From a virus, in IMG/VR virus record IMGVR_UViG_3300031851_004359, positions 1 through 29,164 of that record: DNA of 29,164 nt. One strand, 5' to 3'. The translations under genes and the position numbers were made by a program. Positions 29,067-29,164 of this stretch are shown here, piece after piece (position 1 is the first letter of the stretch; each line of letters begins with the position of its first letter). The notes below the pieces were generated by a model. The model saw only the letters and a list, made by a program, of their open reading frames with translations, was not told the origin of the DNA and ran no database searches.

Positions 29067-29164
29067 ATGGCAATAAGTAGAATAAATGTAGGAACACTAG
29101 CAAACGATGGAACAGGTGATGACCTAAGACAAGCGTTCGTAAAAGTCAACAACAACTTTGACGA
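29067..29164 (+). CDS. Start of a further fibre-type gene (partial)
   Basis: The ATG at 29067 has TAGGAAAG upstream. The 32 complete codons in the window read ISRINVGTLANDGTGDDLRQ and then AFVKVNNNFD, the same anchor motif as the 2800-residue protein. The gene runs off the end of the window. Confidence 0.8.
   Translation, partial: MAISRINVGTLANDGTGDDLRQAFVKVNNNFD

Noticed and set aside
1-29164. CRISPR array, insertion sequence, integrase or attachment site
   Set aside because: I saw no regularly spaced direct repeats, transposase, integrase or duplicated tRNA end.

Overview
The window looks like a segment of an AT-rich, lytic, T4-like marine tailed phage that infects a Gram-negative, probably alphaproteobacterial, host. 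The evidence is dense one-strand coding with 1-14 base gene overlaps, six tRNA genes, NATAAATA-type late-promoter boxes, very long tail-fibre genes, and typical marine-phage genes: ClpP, HesB/IscA, UV-damage endonuclease, a metallophosphoesterase and a DUF2693-like protein. A Gram-negative host is implied because the phage carries an outer-membrane TonB-dependent receptor with a signal peptide. The ferredoxin-NADP reductase and QueD variant look alphaproteobacterial. I cannot name the phage or the host.

Layout. Bases 1-4304 hold the end of an unknown gene, a compact TilS, and a tightly coupled operon (metallophosphoesterase, small proteins, ClpP, a membrane protein, an SH3-like protein and a secreted glycine-zipper protein). 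It starts from a consensus sigma70 promoter at 1469. Bases 4315-4925 carry tRNA-Ser, -Gln, -Gly and -Thr around a small gene. Bases 4941-7223 carry a TonB-dependent receptor, a small zinc-ribbon protein and IscU. Bases 7220-7648 are non-coding apart from a 19-codon leader ORF: promoter, leader ORF with adjacent Cys-Trp codons, intrinsic terminator, a predicted three-way-junction RNA, then tRNA-Trp and tRNA-Cys. DNA ligase and HemE follow (7713-10056). Next come a conserved phage protein, a fibre-like protein, two small membrane proteins and a Rossmann-like protein (10122-14024). Then comes a QueD / glycosyltransferase / ferredoxin-NADP reductase cluster (14104-16125), the UV endonuclease (16268-17371) and small genes, one on the minus strand. 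The right third is the IscA/HesB gene followed by a 2800-residue fibre protein, a 54-residue protein, a 526-residue fibre with YadA-like repeats, and the start of another fibre gene.

How the genes may work together. Seven promoters fit TTGACA-N17-TATxxT and would be read by unmodified host RNA polymerase. NATAAATA boxes precede IscU, IscA and several structural genes and would be read late. The unusual part is an iron-related set: a TonB-dependent receptor, IscU, IscA, HemE and a ferredoxin-NADP reductase, with the catalytic or ligand residues I could check all present. This suggests the phage supports Fe-S cluster and tetrapyrrole metabolism, and possibly nutrient uptake, in the infected cell. 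That functional link is inference.

The two most testable novelties are a phage-encoded outer-membrane receptor beside haem and Fe-S genes, and a possible Cys/Trp-sensing attenuator in front of the phage's own tRNA-Trp and tRNA-Cys genes.
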